From contig NZ_CP047117.1 in NCBI RefSeq assembly GCF_030440535.1, positions 620,001 to 684,000 on the forward strand: 64,000 nt of DNA, read 5' to 3'. The notes under the pieces are model-generated. The model did no database searches. It was not told the DNA's origin and was given only the letters and a program-made list of their open reading frames with translations. This document shows, one piece after another, positions 42,559 through 53,738 of this stretch; within the stretch, counting starts at the first letter, position 1, and every line of letters begins with the position of its first letter. The position numbers and the translations under genes were made by a program. This DNA is from Corynebacterium capitovis DSM 44611 (GTDB lineage: Bacteria > Actinomycetota > Actinomycetes > Mycobacteriales > Mycobacteriaceae).

Positions 42559-43833
42559 GTGAAAAAGATTGCCTCCCTCCTCCTCGTCGCCGCGAGCGTG
42601 AGTGCCGCGCCGACGGTGGCAGCGCAGCCGCTTGCCGACGTCAACCTGCAACTCCCCGCCAACGCCCCGGTCACCCTCCCGCAGCTCCGGGACGCGGGCA
42701 CGGGTTCCTCCACCGGCGGGGTCCCCGTGCAGCACGACGCGGGCGCCCCCGTGCCGCAGCCCTTCACCCCCGACTACCTCACGGGGTACATCTCGGACAT
42801 CTCCGCGTACGACTACGGGATCTATTCCCAGGTCAACAGCCTCTTCCCCGAGGTGCGCCAGAACCAGCCGGAGACGATGCAGGCCAACCTGGACACCGTG
42901 GTGCGCATCAACAACACTGCGACCCCGGAGCAGGTCGCGCGTGCCCAAGAGGACGCCATCGCCTCCGAGGGGGGCCTGCTCACCGCGCTGTCGCCGGCCC
43001 TAGGCGGCGAGTTCGGGGCGGCCTTCCGCGCGGCGCTGGACGAAAACCGCCTGCCCAAGACCACCTACCTGCTGGACAATGGTTACCTTGCGCGGGCGGG
43101 GGGTCTGGCTAGCTCCACGCTGATTGAGAAGGGGATCTTCAACAACCCGCGGCCCCACATCGTCGCGCCGGACCGGATCGTCCGTTACATCACCCCGGGC
43201 GCCGAGGACCTTTACCTCACCGGCCCGTCCTTCCCTTCTGGGCACACCAACCAGGCGACCTGGGTGACCTCCTTGCTCGCGTACATGGTTCCCGAGGTCG
43301 CGCCCCAGCTTGCCTACCGCGGCGTCGAGGCCGGAAACTCGCGTGTGGTGCTGGGGGTCCACTACCCCCTCGACGTGATCGGGGGGCGCATGTCCGGCTA
43401 CGCGGCCGCTGCCGACCGCCTCAACGACCCCCGCATGCGCCACGCTCTGGACCAGGCGGCGGCCGAGCTGCGCGCTGAGATCGAGTGGCGCACCGGCAAG
43501 ACGATTGCGCAGCTTGTCGCCTCCGACGCCCCCTACGTGTCGACACAGCAGGCGGTCACAACAATGGGGGAGTGGGCCGACTACGGCCTGCCGCGCGTGT
43601 ACAACCCGGATGCGCCGATGATTGTGCCACAGGCCGCGCCGGTTCTCCTCGCGGGGAAGTTCCCCAATTTGAGCTGGGATCAGCGCGCCGAGGTGCTTCG
43701 CCTCACCGCGTCCGAGGCAGGCAACCCGCTGGACTGGCAGGGCGAGGGCGGCTCCTGGCAGCGCATCAACCTGGTCGCGGCGCTGGCCGCCTCGGTGACG
43801 GTCGGTGCCGACGGCCAGGTGAGCGTGAGCTAA
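42559..43833 (+). CDS. Secreted PAP2-family acid phosphatase
   Basis: A 424-residue exported protein. A Sec signal (KKIASLLLVAASVSAAPTVA-AQ) ends near residue 22. The PAP2/class A acid phosphatase motifs lie in the middle: GPSFPSGHTNQATW and SRVVLGVHYPLDVIGGR, with the catalytic His in each. A C-terminal region of about 110 residues after the catalytic domain is of unknown use. It may dephosphorylate extracellular esters or lipid phosphates. The start is GTG 42559. The gene ends 4 bp into the convergent ABC transporter gene. Confidence 0.88.
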   Translation: MKKIASLLLVAASVSAAPTVAAQPLADVNLQLPANAPVTLPQLRDAGTGSSTGGVPVQHDAGAPVPQPFTPDYLTGYISDISAYDYGIYSQVNSLFPEVRQNQPETMQANLDTVVRINNTATPEQVARAQEDAIASEGGLLTALSPALGGEFGAAFRAALDENRLPKTTYLLDNGYLARAGGLASSTLIEKGIFNNPRPHIVAPDRIVRYITPGAEDLYLTGPSFPSGHTNQATWVTSLLAYMVPEVAPQLAYRGVEAGNSRVVLGVHYPLDVIGGRMSGYAAAADRLNDPRMRHALDQAAAELRAEIEWRTGKTIAQLVASDAPYVSTQQAVTTMGEWADYGLPRVYNPDAPMIVPQAAPVLLAGKFPNLSWDQRAEVLRLTASEAGNPLDWQGEGGSWQRINLVAALAASVTVGADGQVSVS

Positions 43834-45185
43834 TCGCGCGCGGCGTCAAGCAGCTCCCGCGTGTAGGCGTGCTGCGGCGCCGCCCAGATCCGCTCCGTGG
43901 GACCGTGCTCGACGATGCTGCCACGGTGCAGGACCGCGACGGTGGGGCACACCTCGCGCACGACGGCGAGGTCATGGGAGACGAAGACTAGGCTGTGGTC
44001 ACCGACGGCCTCGTCGAGCAGCGAGAGCACCTGCGCGCGGAGGGTGACGTCGAGGGCCGAGACGGGCTCGTCGGCAAGCATGATGCCCGGGCGGGGGGCG
44101 GCGGCGCGGGCGATGGAGATGCGCTGTCGCTGGCCACCGGAGAACTCCCGCGGCCGGCGCCTCCCCGTGCCCTCGAGGCCGACCCGGGTGAGCACCTCGG
44201 CGGCGCGGGCGGGGCTCACGCCGGCCTCCTCGATCGATGAGGCGACGGGCATACGCGGGTCCAGGGAGGAGTAGGGATCCTGGAAGACCATCTGAACCGA
44301 CCCGTTTACCCGGACGGTTCCAGCATCAGGGGTGCTCAACCCCGCGAGGACGCGGAGTAGCGATGTCTTGCCGGACCCAGAGCCGCCCACGATGCCGAGC
44401 CGCTCACCCTCCCGCACGCTAAGGGTGACCTCGCGCAGCACCTTCGTCGAGCCGCGGGTGAGGCTGACGCGGTCGAGGCTGATCACCGGGGGGCCAAGGG
44501 TGCGGGGGACGCCGGGCGGGCCGGGTCGCGCGGCGCGGGCGAGGGAGAGCGCGTAGTCCGAATCGGGTGCGACGACGCGCCCGCCCTGGAATACGAGGAC
44601 GCGGTCGGTCATGCGACGCACCACGGCCAGGTCGTGGGAGATAAAAAGCAGGCCCATGCCGCGGTCGGCGACGACGCGGGCGATGAGGTCGAGGATGTGG
44701 CGCTGGACGGTGGCGTCCAGTGCGGTGGTCGGCTCGTCGCAGATGAGGACGTCGGGGTCGTCGGCGAGTGCGGCAGCGATGAGCACCCGCTGACGCTGGC
44801 CACCGGAAAGCTCGTGGGGGTAGGCGTCGGGCCGATCAACCCCAACCTCTGCGAGCAGGGCGCGCGCCCTCCCGCGATCCCGGCAGACCTGGCGGCCCAC
44901 CGTGACCAAGGGGTCGAGCGCGGTCATCGGTTCCTGGAAGATCATCGCGACGCGCGCCCCACGCACGCGTCGGCGGGCGCGGTCGGTGGAACCCACCATC
45001 TCGGTGCCGAAGACGGTGATAGATCCGCGCAGCTCAACGTGGTCCGTAAGCCCCATGATGGCCAGCGCCGTCATCGTCTTCCCTGACCCCGATTCACCGA
45101 TGATGCCAACGCGTTCTCCCGGGGAGACGGTGAGGGAGACATCGCTTAGAATGCCGGGAATGGTGAGGTGATCAACGCGGATCAC
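43830..45185 (-). CDS. Peptide ABC transporter, fused double ATPase (DppD-DppF type)
   Basis: A 451-residue protein with two nucleotide-binding domains in one chain, where enteric systems use two proteins. Domain 1 has Walker A GIIGESGSGKT (about 28-38), signature ELSGGQRQRVL and DEPTTALD. Domain 2 (from about 235) has GIVGGSGSGKTSLL, EFSGGQRQRISIA and DEPVSALDVTL. It would power uptake by the two permeases encoded upstream. GTG 45185 lies inside the end of the dppC-like gene (14-nt overlap). Confidence 0.92.
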   Translation of the reverse strand: MIRVDHLTIPGILSDVSLTVSPGERVGIIGESGSGKTMTALAIMGLTDHVELRGSITVFGTEMVGSTDRARRRVRGARVAMIFQEPMTALDPLVTVGRQVCRDRGRARALLAEVGVDRPDAYPHELSGGQRQRVLIAAALADDPDVLICDEPTTALDATVQRHILDLIARVVADRGMGLLFISHDLAVVRRMTDRVLVFQGGRVVAPDSDYALSLARAARPGPPGVPRTLGPPVISLDRVSLTRGSTKVLREVTLSVREGERLGIVGGSGSGKTSLLRVLAGLSTPDAGTVRVNGSVQMVFQDPYSSLDPRMPVASSIEEAGVSPARAAEVLTRVGLEGTGRRRPREFSGGQRQRISIARAAAPRPGIMLADEPVSALDVTLRAQVLSLLDEAVGDHSLVFVSHDLAVVREVCPTVAVLHRGSIVEHGPTERIWAAPQHAYTRELLDAARD

Positions 45186-45966
45186 GGTCGCCTCCGATCA
45201 GGTTGAAGCTCAAGACGGTGGCCGCGATGGCCAGGCCGGGCCACACCGCGAGGTGGGGGGCGGTGGCCAGGAAGGGCTGGGAGGCCTGCAGCATGCGGCC
45301 CCAGGAGGCGTAGGGCGCCGGGGTGCCCAGACCGAGGAAGGACAACCCCGCCTCCGCGAGGATGGCCAGCGCCAGCGCGACGGAGACCTGGACGCTCACC
45401 AGGCCAGCGATGTTGGGCAGCACGTGTCGACGCGCAACCTTGAGCGGCGGGACCTGCGCCACGCGGGCCGCGAGGATGTAATCCTGGCTCATCACTCGAA
45501 GCGTTCCCGCGCGCGCGACGCGGGCGAATCCGGGGATGCCGGCGATGCCGATAGCCAGCACCACGATCCACGAGCTCGACCCGAACACGGCTGTGAACAC
45601 GATGGCGAGCAACAGCGCGGGGAAGGCCATGAGCAGGTCGTTGGCGCGCATCACCACAGATTCAAGCGCCCCGCGGCGCATGCCTGCAGCGATCCCGAGC
45701 GACACGCCCGCGGCTGCGGAGAATGCGACGGCCCCGAGGCTGACAGCCAGCGTGATGCGCGCGCCAGCCATAACGCGCGAGAGGACGTCGCGCCCGAACT
45801 GGTCGGTGCCCATCCAGTGCGCCGCGCTCGACCCCTCCAGGCGCGCGGTGGGGTTGGCCTGAAGCGGGTCGTACGGCGTCCACACGGCAGCCAGCAGTGC
45901 CACGGCTACCACGGCGGTGGCGAAACCGGCGCCGGCGCGCTGCGCGGGGGAAAGTCGGGCGAGCAT
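45172..45966 (-). CDS. Peptide ABC transporter permease (DppC-like)
   Basis: A 264-residue permease of the OppC/DppC family with about six helices: the N-terminal helix and linker PYDPLQANPTARLEGSSAAH, WMGTDQFGRDVLSRVMAGAR, and the EAA loop (AARVAQVPPLKVARRHVLPN) that docks on the ATPase. ATG 45966 overlaps the upstream permease stop (ATGA). A long frame reaching beyond 45966 runs out of frame through the DppB gene and is not real. It works with the double ATPase and the lipoprotein of this operon. Confidence 0.92.
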   Translation of the reverse strand: MLARLSPAQRAGAGFATAVVAVALLAAVWTPYDPLQANPTARLEGSSAAHWMGTDQFGRDVLSRVMAGARITLAVSLGAVAFSAAAGVSLGIAAGMRRGALESVVMRANDLLMAFPALLLAIVFTAVFGSSSWIVVLAIGIAGIPGFARVARAGTLRVMSQDYILAARVAQVPPLKVARRHVLPNIAGLVSVQVSVALALAILAEAGLSFLGLGTPAPYASWGRMLQASQPFLATAPHLAVWPGLAIAATVLSFNLIGGDRDPR

Positions 45967-46886
45967 CAGTGGCCCCTCCTCACGCGGGGATCGACGACAG
46001 CGTAGAGCAGGTCCACGACGAGGTTGACCAGGAGGGTGAAGGCGACCAACAGCATGAGCAGGGTTTGCACGGTGGTGAGGTCGCGGTTGCCGACTGCGTC
46101 GATAAGCATGCTGCCCAGCCCAGGGATGGCGAACACTCGCTCGATCACCACCGCGCCCACAACGAGGCTGGACAGCTGAACCCCGGCCACCGTGAGCAGG
46201 GGCAGCGCCGCGTTCTTCAGCGCGCGCGTAAAGAGCACCTCGCGTATCGACGCCCCCCGCGCCCTGGCCGTGCGCACGTAATCCTTCTCCATTTCCTCCT
46301 CGATAGTGCTGCGCACGTACCGGGTGAGGATCGCCGCCTGAACCACAGCGAGCGCCGCGACCGGCAGCACCGCGTTCGAAACACCACCCCATCCGTTGGC
46401 GGGCAGCCACCCCAGCCGGACCGAGAAGACGCCCACGGCGAGGATGGCTACGAGGAAGCTGGGCACGACGATGCCCAGCTGGGTCAGCGCCGCGACGGCA
46501 GTACCCGCGGGGGTACGGTCGCGCCGGGCGAGGAAGATCCCCACCGGCACGGCGATGACAAGGGCGAGCGCCATCGCGGAGAGGGTGAGGGCAAGGGATA
46601 CGCCGGCGCGCTCCAGCACGAGGGCGGTGATGTCGGTGCCGCTGGACATCGACACCCCGAAGCGGCCGGTGCACAGGCCCGCGACCCAGTCGATGTACTG
46701 AGTGAACAGGGGGCGGTCCGTGCCCAGCTTGGCCGACAGCGCAGCCACCGCCTCGTCCGTGGCCGTGACACCGAGCGCGATGCGCGCCGGGTCACCCGGA
46801 ACCGCCCGCAGGAGCAGGAAGATGAGCACGCTTGCAGCGAGAAGGAGGCCGGCGAAGCGGGCGAGGATGCGCAGGGCGGCGGTCAT
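45966..46886 (-). CDS. Peptide ABC transporter permease (DppB-like)
   Basis: A 306-residue OppB/DppB-type permease: N-terminal helix (LARFAGLLLAASVLIFLLL), the RAVPGDPARIALG segment, about five further helices and the EAA loop YVRTARARGASIREVLFTRA. It starts at ATG 46886, overlapping the stop of the binding-protein gene, and its own stop overlaps the next permease start, so the four genes 48376 to 43830 are translationally coupled. Confidence 0.92.
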   Translation of the reverse strand: MTAALRILARFAGLLLAASVLIFLLLRAVPGDPARIALGVTATDEAVAALSAKLGTDRPLFTQYIDWVAGLCTGRFGVSMSSGTDITALVLERAGVSLALTLSAMALALVIAVPVGIFLARRDRTPAGTAVAALTQLGIVVPSFLVAILAVGVFSVRLGWLPANGWGGVSNAVLPVAALAVVQAAILTRYVRSTIEEEMEKDYVRTARARGASIREVLFTRALKNAALPLLTVAGVQLSSLVVGAVVIERVFAIPGLGSMLIDAVGNRDLTTVQTLLMLLVAFTLLVNLVVDLLYAVVDPRVRRGH

Positions 46887-48376
46887 GGTTGTTCCTGCCG
46901 GGTGATAGGCGCGAGGGGGAGAGAATCTGTCACCACGTCCGCGTCGACTCCTCCCACGCCGGGCGCGAGCAGGACGATATTGGGGGCGTTGGCCAAGGTC
47001 AGTGCCGCCCCGTCGCCCATGAGCTGGTCGACTGCCGCGCGCATGTTGCCGGCCTGGTCGCCGGCCTCCGCCGCGGCGAGAAGCTCCCGGGTGCGCGCGG
47101 AGTCGTACCCGAGGTAGTAGTCGGGGTTACCGAAGAGGGTGGGGATATCCCGCGGTTCGACGTGAGCCACCAGGGAGGCCTGGTAGTCGTGTCCCTTGAG
47201 GACCTTCGAGAGCCAGACCGCGGGGAACTCGACGGTCTCCAGGGTGACGCGGAACCCGACGTCGCGCAGCTGGGAGAAGATGAGCTCACTGGCTGTTGTG
47301 GCGTATGTCAGGTTCGGCACGGTGATGGTCACCTCGGGCTGCCTGCCCGCGAGCAGGGCCCGCGCCCGGTCCGGGTCGTAGGGGTAGTAGTCCTCTCCGG
47401 TGTACCAGGGGTCGGAGGGGGGCACCGGCGCGCCGCCGGTATCGGTGGCCATGCCGTTGTAGACCACGTCGTTGAGGGCGTGGCGGTCGATAGCGTAGGC
47501 CGCGGCGTGGCGCACGGCGGGGTCGTCGAAAGGCGCGGTGCGGTTGTTCATACTGAAGAGCACCTCGCTATTGGTGGTGCCCACCTCGACGCCGATGTCG
47601 CTACCGAGCGTGGGGAGCAGCTCGGGGGCCTGCATGGACCACACGACGTCGACGTCGCCGGCGCGCAGGGCGTTGACGGCGGTCACGGCGTCCGAGAAGT
47701 AGCGGATCACGGCGTCGTGGCTGGCTGAGTCACCCCAGTACTCACCCCGGGCGGCGAAGGTGACGGCTTCACCCGGGGTGAACGCGCGCACGGTGTAGGG
47801 GCCGGTGCCCAGCGGGTCGGACGCAAGGCGGGGGATGCTCTCGGCCGTCATCATGGCGCCCGTCAGCGTCCCCATCGACCACAGCCAGCTACTCGACGGC
47901 CGGCTCAGCGTCACCCTCAGCGTGTGATCATCGACCGCTTCTGCGTTTGCCACGGGCGCCATGTGGGACTTGAGCCCGTTGGTCCAGGAGTCGCGGGTGT
48001 AGAGGATGGAAAACGCGGCATCCTGGGCGGTGAAGGGTTTGCCGTTGGAAAAGGTCACGTCCCCGCGGAGGTGGAAGGTGTACTCGGTGCCGGAGGCGGT
48101 CTCGTCCCAGCTCTCGGCGAGGAAGGGCTGCGGCTGGCCGGAATCGTCGATGCGCACCAGGGTTTCGTAGACGTTGCCCATCAGCGCCTGCGGTGCCGCC
48201 GCGCCCGCCGTGGTGGTGAAGTCCAGACCGGCAGGGGAGGCTGAGGCGGCCACTACGACGGGGTCCGATTCGCCCCGTGTATCAGCAGACCCGCAGGCGG
48301 GCAGGGGGGCAAGCAGCGAGAGGGCCGCCGCGGCGCTATGGAGACGGCGAACGCGCGGGGCCCGCTGTGAACTCAT
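46883..48376 (-). CDS. Peptide-binding lipoprotein of an ABC importer
   Basis: A 497-residue family 5 solute-binding protein. A signal sequence with lipobox LPAC (cysteine at about residue 28) anchors it to the membrane. Conserved segments include GNVYETLVRIDDSGQPQPFL, AESWDETASGTEYTFHLR and the C-terminal AVDQLMGDGAALTLANAP. It captures the substrate (peptide, nickel-chelate or another oligo-compound) for the DppB/DppC-like permeases. It is the first gene of the operon; TACGCT 8 nt before ATG 48376 may be a leaderless -10 element. Confidence 0.9.
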   Translation of the reverse strand: MSSQRAPRVRRLHSAAAALSLLAPLPACGSADTRGESDPVVVAASASPAGLDFTTTAGAAAPQALMGNVYETLVRIDDSGQPQPFLAESWDETASGTEYTFHLRGDVTFSNGKPFTAQDAAFSILYTRDSWTNGLKSHMAPVANAEAVDDHTLRVTLSRPSSSWLWSMGTLTGAMMTAESIPRLASDPLGTGPYTVRAFTPGEAVTFAARGEYWGDSASHDAVIRYFSDAVTAVNALRAGDVDVVWSMQAPELLPTLGSDIGVEVGTTNSEVLFSMNNRTAPFDDPAVRHAAAYAIDRHALNDVVYNGMATDTGGAPVPPSDPWYTGEDYYPYDPDRARALLAGRQPEVTITVPNLTYATTASELIFSQLRDVGFRVTLETVEFPAVWLSKVLKGHDYQASLVAHVEPRDIPTLFGNPDYYLGYDSARTRELLAAAEAGDQAGNMRAAVDQLMGDGAALTLANAPNIVLLAPGVGGVDADVVTDSLPLAPITRQEQP

Positions 48377-48415
48377 GGGTGAACAGCGTACACAGGGCCG
48401 GGGCGCGGGGTGGGG

Positions 48416-49405
48416 TTATGCCCGGATCCAATGCTCCGCGAGGATCTCCATGCCGCGCAGCGCCTCTGGGTGGCTGCCTGCCTGGAGCGAGATCATCAGC
48501 TCGTCGGCGCGGGCGTGGTCGCTAAACCACCGCAGGTACTCGGCGACTTCGGGCCCCGTCCCGCGGGCGGTGTAACGCAGCATCCCGATGATCTGCTCGC
48601 CCTGGGGGGACGCGGCGAGGAGGTCAAGCTGGTCGTCGTTAAGCACCTGGCCCCTGCGGCCGATCAGTGCGCGGAGGCGGTTGCGGTGCACGATCGTCGT
48701 CTGGAGGTCGGCATCCTCGCGCGTGTCGGCGGCGGTGACGTTGACCGCCGCGATGACGTAGGGCTCGGGGTGGCGCTCCGACGGCTGGTAGTTGTCCCGG
48801 TAATAGGCGGTGGCTTGCTCGAGCTGCTGCGGTGCGAAGTGGGAGGCGAAGGAGTAGGGCAAGCCGAGCTGGGCGGCCAAGGATGCCCCGAACATGGACG
48901 AGCCGAGGATGTAGAGCGGGACACCCGTGCCGCGGCCGGGGAATGCGGACACGCCGGGGAGGGGCGAATCGTTGGAGAGCCAGGCGGCGAGCTCGGCGAC
49001 GTCATTGGGGAAGTTTTCGGCGGCGCGGGCGTCGCGACGCAGGGCGCGGCCGAGGGTTTGGGCGTCGGTGCCGGGAGCGCGCCCAAGGCCCAGGTCGATG
49101 CGGCCCGGGTAGAGCTCCGCCAGGGTGCCAAATTGCTCCGCGACGACGTAAGGGGCGTGGTTGGGCAGCATGACCCCGCCAGCACCAAGGCGGATGGTGG
49201 TGGTCTTTGCGCCGATGTGGGAGATCAGCACAGCGGGTGAAGACGATGCGATGGTGGGCATGTTGTGGTGCTCGGAGTACCAGACACGCGAAAACCCCAG
49301 CGCTTCGGCGCGTTGAGCCAGCTCAACGGAGCGTTTCATCGACTCGGCCGCGGATTCGCCGGGGTAGACGGTACAGAAGTCAAGCAGGGAGAGCGGTGCG
49401 TTCAT
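48416..49405 (-). CDS. Luciferase-like (LLM) flavin-dependent oxidoreductase
   Basis: A 329-residue TIM-barrel flavoprotein of the bacterial luciferase family. N-terminal LSLLDFCTVYPGES, the YSEHHNMPTIASSSPAVL segment and GRIDLGLGRAPGTD are typical of the group that includes YhbW-like monooxygenases. ATG 49405 is chosen; a frame open to 49726 overlaps brnQ. It follows brnQ by 22 nt on the same strand, an arrangement I recall from C. glutamicum. Substrate unknown. Confidence 0.9.
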   Translation of the reverse strand: MNAPLSLLDFCTVYPGESAAESMKRSVELAQRAEALGFSRVWYSEHHNMPTIASSSPAVLISHIGAKTTTIRLGAGGVMLPNHAPYVVAEQFGTLAELYPGRIDLGLGRAPGTDAQTLGRALRRDARAAENFPNDVAELAAWLSNDSPLPGVSAFPGRGTGVPLYILGSSMFGASLAAQLGLPYSFASHFAPQQLEQATAYYRDNYQPSERHPEPYVIAAVNVTAADTREDADLQTTIVHRNRLRALIGRRGQVLNDDQLDLLAASPQGEQIIGMLRYTARGTGPEVAEYLRWFSDHARADELMISLQAGSHPEALRGMEILAEHWIRA

Positions 49406-49427
49406 GGTCCCCCACGCTACTCCAGGT

Positions 49428-50831
49428 TCAGGCGGTGAGGACGTCCCCGTTGACAGTTTCGTTGGTGCCGATGGCCCTTGGCGTCCGGGGCTTGGCGAGA
49501 TCGACGGCCAACCCGATGAGGAACGCGGCGGCGACGGGCAGGACCCAGCCGAGGCCGTCGGCGGCGAGCGGTGCCCAGGACACCAGCGGGCGCAGGGCGT
49601 CGGCGGCCCAGCCGAGGGAGACGAAGGTCTCGATCGCCGACCACACGACGGCCACCCAGATGGGCAGGAAGAAGGCCCAGGTGAAACGCGTGCGGGAGCG
49701 GAAGGCCGGCTCGACGAGGGTGACAAAGATCAGTGCGATGGCCGGCGGGTAGAGGAACCCGATGACCGGCGCCGCGATGGCCATGACGAACTCGAGGCCC
49801 TGGGTGGCGATGACGGTCGAAGCAATCGTGAAGACAACGGCCCACGTCTTGTAGGAACCGGCGAATTCGTCGGAGAAGTACTCGGCGGTCGCGGTGATCA
49901 ACCCGACTGAGGTGGTCAGGCAGGCGAGGAGCACGATGAGGGAGAACACGACGTGCCCGGCGGTGCCCATGGTCAGCTGAGAAGCGTTGGCCAGCAGACC
50001 GGCGCCGTTGGAGAACTGCTCGGGGTCGGGGAAGACGCGCCCAATGGAACCCAAACCTAGGTAGATCAGGGCGAGCATCGCGCCGGCGCCGGCGCCGGCC
50101 AGGATGGTGCCGCGTACGACGGGTGCGCCCTCGGGGAAACCGCGGTAGCGAAGGGTCGAGATGACCACAATGGAAAAGGCCAGCGCGGCAATCGAATCCA
50201 TGGTGAGGTAGCCCTGCAGCAGGCCGGAGGTCAGCGGGCTGTCGGCGTAGGTCTCATCCGGGGTGCGCGGTTGCGCGTCCCACTTCATGGCAGCCACGGC
50301 GATCATCACGAAAAGCAGGATGAGCAGGGTGGGCGTGAGGAACTTGCCCAGCTTCTCCATGATCGTGTTGGGGTTCCAGGACAGCGCCAGGGACACGCCG
50401 AAGAAGACGATGTTAAACAGCGCGGACGGCAGGAGGCCCTCGACGCCGAACAGCGGGCTGATGGCGGTTTCAAAGGACACCGCGCCCGTGCGGGGCAGCG
50501 CGTAGAAGGCGCCGATGGACAGGTAGGCCAGCACGGGGAAAACGATGCCGAAGACCGCGCCCGCGCGCTTCGCTAGGTCGCGAACGTTTGCGCCGGACAG
50601 GGCGATCGCGACGACTGCGAGGACGGGCAACAGCGCGCCCGTGCCTAGAAAGCCCAGGATGGCGGGCCAGAAGTTGTCGCCCGCTTCGACGGCGAGCATG
50701 GGCGGAAAGATGAGGTTACCCGCTCCGAAGAACATCGAGAAGAGCGCAAGCGAGGTGACGACGATTGCGGCGGTCATCCCATCCTGGCGCGTTCTTCCCT
50801 CGCCCTCACTCGTGACAGCTGTGGAGCCCAA
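49428..50831 (-). CDS. brnQ: Branched-chain amino acid:Na+/H+ symporter BrnQ
   Basis: A 467-residue LIVCS-family transporter with about 12 helices that imports isoleucine, valine and leucine. N-terminal LALFSMFFGAGNLIFPPML and later SWNPNTIMEKLGKFLTPTLL are family signatures. TTG 50831 is chosen because AGGAGG lies 7 nt upstream; ATG 50777 would remove 18 residues just before the first helix and has no site. In C. glutamicum brnQ follows aecD directly; here treS and the maltokinase gene lie between. Confidence 0.95.
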   Translation of the reverse strand: MGSTAVTSEGEGRTRQDGMTAAIVVTSLALFSMFFGAGNLIFPPMLAVEAGDNFWPAILGFLGTGALLPVLAVVAIALSGANVRDLAKRAGAVFGIVFPVLAYLSIGAFYALPRTGAVSFETAISPLFGVEGLLPSALFNIVFFGVSLALSWNPNTIMEKLGKFLTPTLLILLFVMIAVAAMKWDAQPRTPDETYADSPLTSGLLQGYLTMDSIAALAFSIVVISTLRYRGFPEGAPVVRGTILAGAGAGAMLALIYLGLGSIGRVFPDPEQFSNGAGLLANASQLTMGTAGHVVFSLIVLLACLTTSVGLITATAEYFSDEFAGSYKTWAVVFTIASTVIATQGLEFVMAIAAPVIGFLYPPAIALIFVTLVEPAFRSRTRFTWAFFLPIWVAVVWSAIETFVSLGWAADALRPLVSWAPLAADGLGWVLPVAAAFLIGLAVDLAKPRTPRAIGTNETVNGDVLTA

Positions 50832-50923
50832 AAGAATTCCTCCTTGATATCCCTCGTTGACGTGGAGTTGCCTTAGGGTACCCCGGAGGTACGCTGAGTT
50901 CCCAAACTTCGGGCGGTGAAATC

Positions 50924-52014
50924 TCAATCTGTGGAATCGGCGAGGCGCTCGATCGCCCGCAGCGGGATGTTCACCCAATCGGGGCGGTTGTTGGCCTCGT
51001 ACACAACCTCGTAGGCCGCCTTGTCCGCCACGTACGCGGCGAGCAGCGGGTCGGACCCTACGCCATAACCAGCAAGAAGCTTGTCGACGCCCTCCGTTTC
51101 CCACTGCTCTCCGCGCCCGCCGACGGCGGCGGCGTACCCGAAGGATCGCACCATCCCGGCCACGTCGCGCAGCCTGTGATCGGGGCGGCGCCGCTGCTCC
51201 AGGGGGCGGGCGGGCTCGCCTTCGAAGTCGATGAGGAACCACCGCCCCTCCGCGCCACCCGTTTTCAGGGTCTGGCCGAGGTGCAGGTCGCCGTGGATAC
51301 GCTGGATGTCAACCTCGTCGTCGGGGATCTCCGCGTACAGGGCCCGCAACGCGTCCTCGTGATCGGCGAGCTGGCAGGCGCGGCCGACGAGCTCGTCAAG
51401 GTGGGAATTGAGGTCGTCCCGCAGCGCGGCGCCGCCCACCCTCTGCGTGCCGCAGGCCTCAGCCAGGGCCTCGTGCACAACACGGATCGCCCGGCCCAGC
51501 TCGGCAGGGTCACCGAGCTCGTCGGCGACGGCCAAGTCGAAGCCGTCGGTGCCCCCGCGGATCAGTTCCTGCTGCATGGCCAGGGTGACCCGGCCGCGGG
51601 TGACGTAACCGCGCACGCCGGCGACGTGCGGGCAGTCCCGGATCGCGCTGAGTAGCTCCACGTCGGGGTTGAGTCCGCGCTCGAGCTTACGGAACGCCTT
51701 GAGCACCCAGGCATCGTCGACGACCAGGGAAGTATTGGATTGTTCGGCGCCCATCGGGCGGGCGCGGTGGCCGCCGATCTCGCCGTGGACCTCGCCCAGC
51801 TCGCGGACGTGGTCCAGGTAGGCCTGGGCCCCGTGGTCGGTGGCCAGGGCGTCGCGGGTGTCGTCGCTAAGAAGCTGGTACTCGTCGACCGTGCCGCCGT
51901 GCGAGACGGCGACGATCTGCCACACGAACCCGCCGGCAGGGGAGGAGGCGAGGACGCGGACGTCGTCAATGGCTTCGCTTTTCGCGCCGTAGAAGCGCTC
52001 GCGGGTCAGGTCGA

Positions 52015-52018
<4 letters not shown>
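50924..52018 (-). CDS. mak: Maltokinase
   Basis: A 364-residue kinase of the aminoglycoside phosphotransferase-like fold that phosphorylates maltose made by TreS to maltose 1-phosphate. Visible are the catalytic loop RIHGDLHLGQTL and the metal-binding WFLIDFEGEPARP; the N-terminal cap of about 90 residues (LTRERFYGAKSEAIDDVRV) is typical of actinobacterial maltokinases. ATG 52018 overlaps the treS stop (ATGA), so enzyme order and coupling support the assignment. It is shorter than the 440-455 residue mycobacterial forms. Confidence 0.88.
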
Positions 52019-53718
<1,700 letters not shown>

Positions 53719-53726
53719 GTGGCCCT

Positions 53727-53732
53727 AGATTA
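53727..53732 (-). promoter_or_regulatory. -10 element of treS, leaderless type
   Basis: TAATCT on the minus strand ends 8 nt before the treS ATG. It lies in the 20-bp gap after the aecD stop. No convincing -35 is seen. Confidence 0.3.
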
Positions 53733-53738
53733 GCGGGA

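Noticed and set aside
45967-46674. Long N-terminal extension of the DppC-like gene
   Set aside because: The extension is an Arg/Pro-rich out-of-frame reading of the DppB gene; the ATG at 45966 overlaps the DppB stop and gives the normal permease length.
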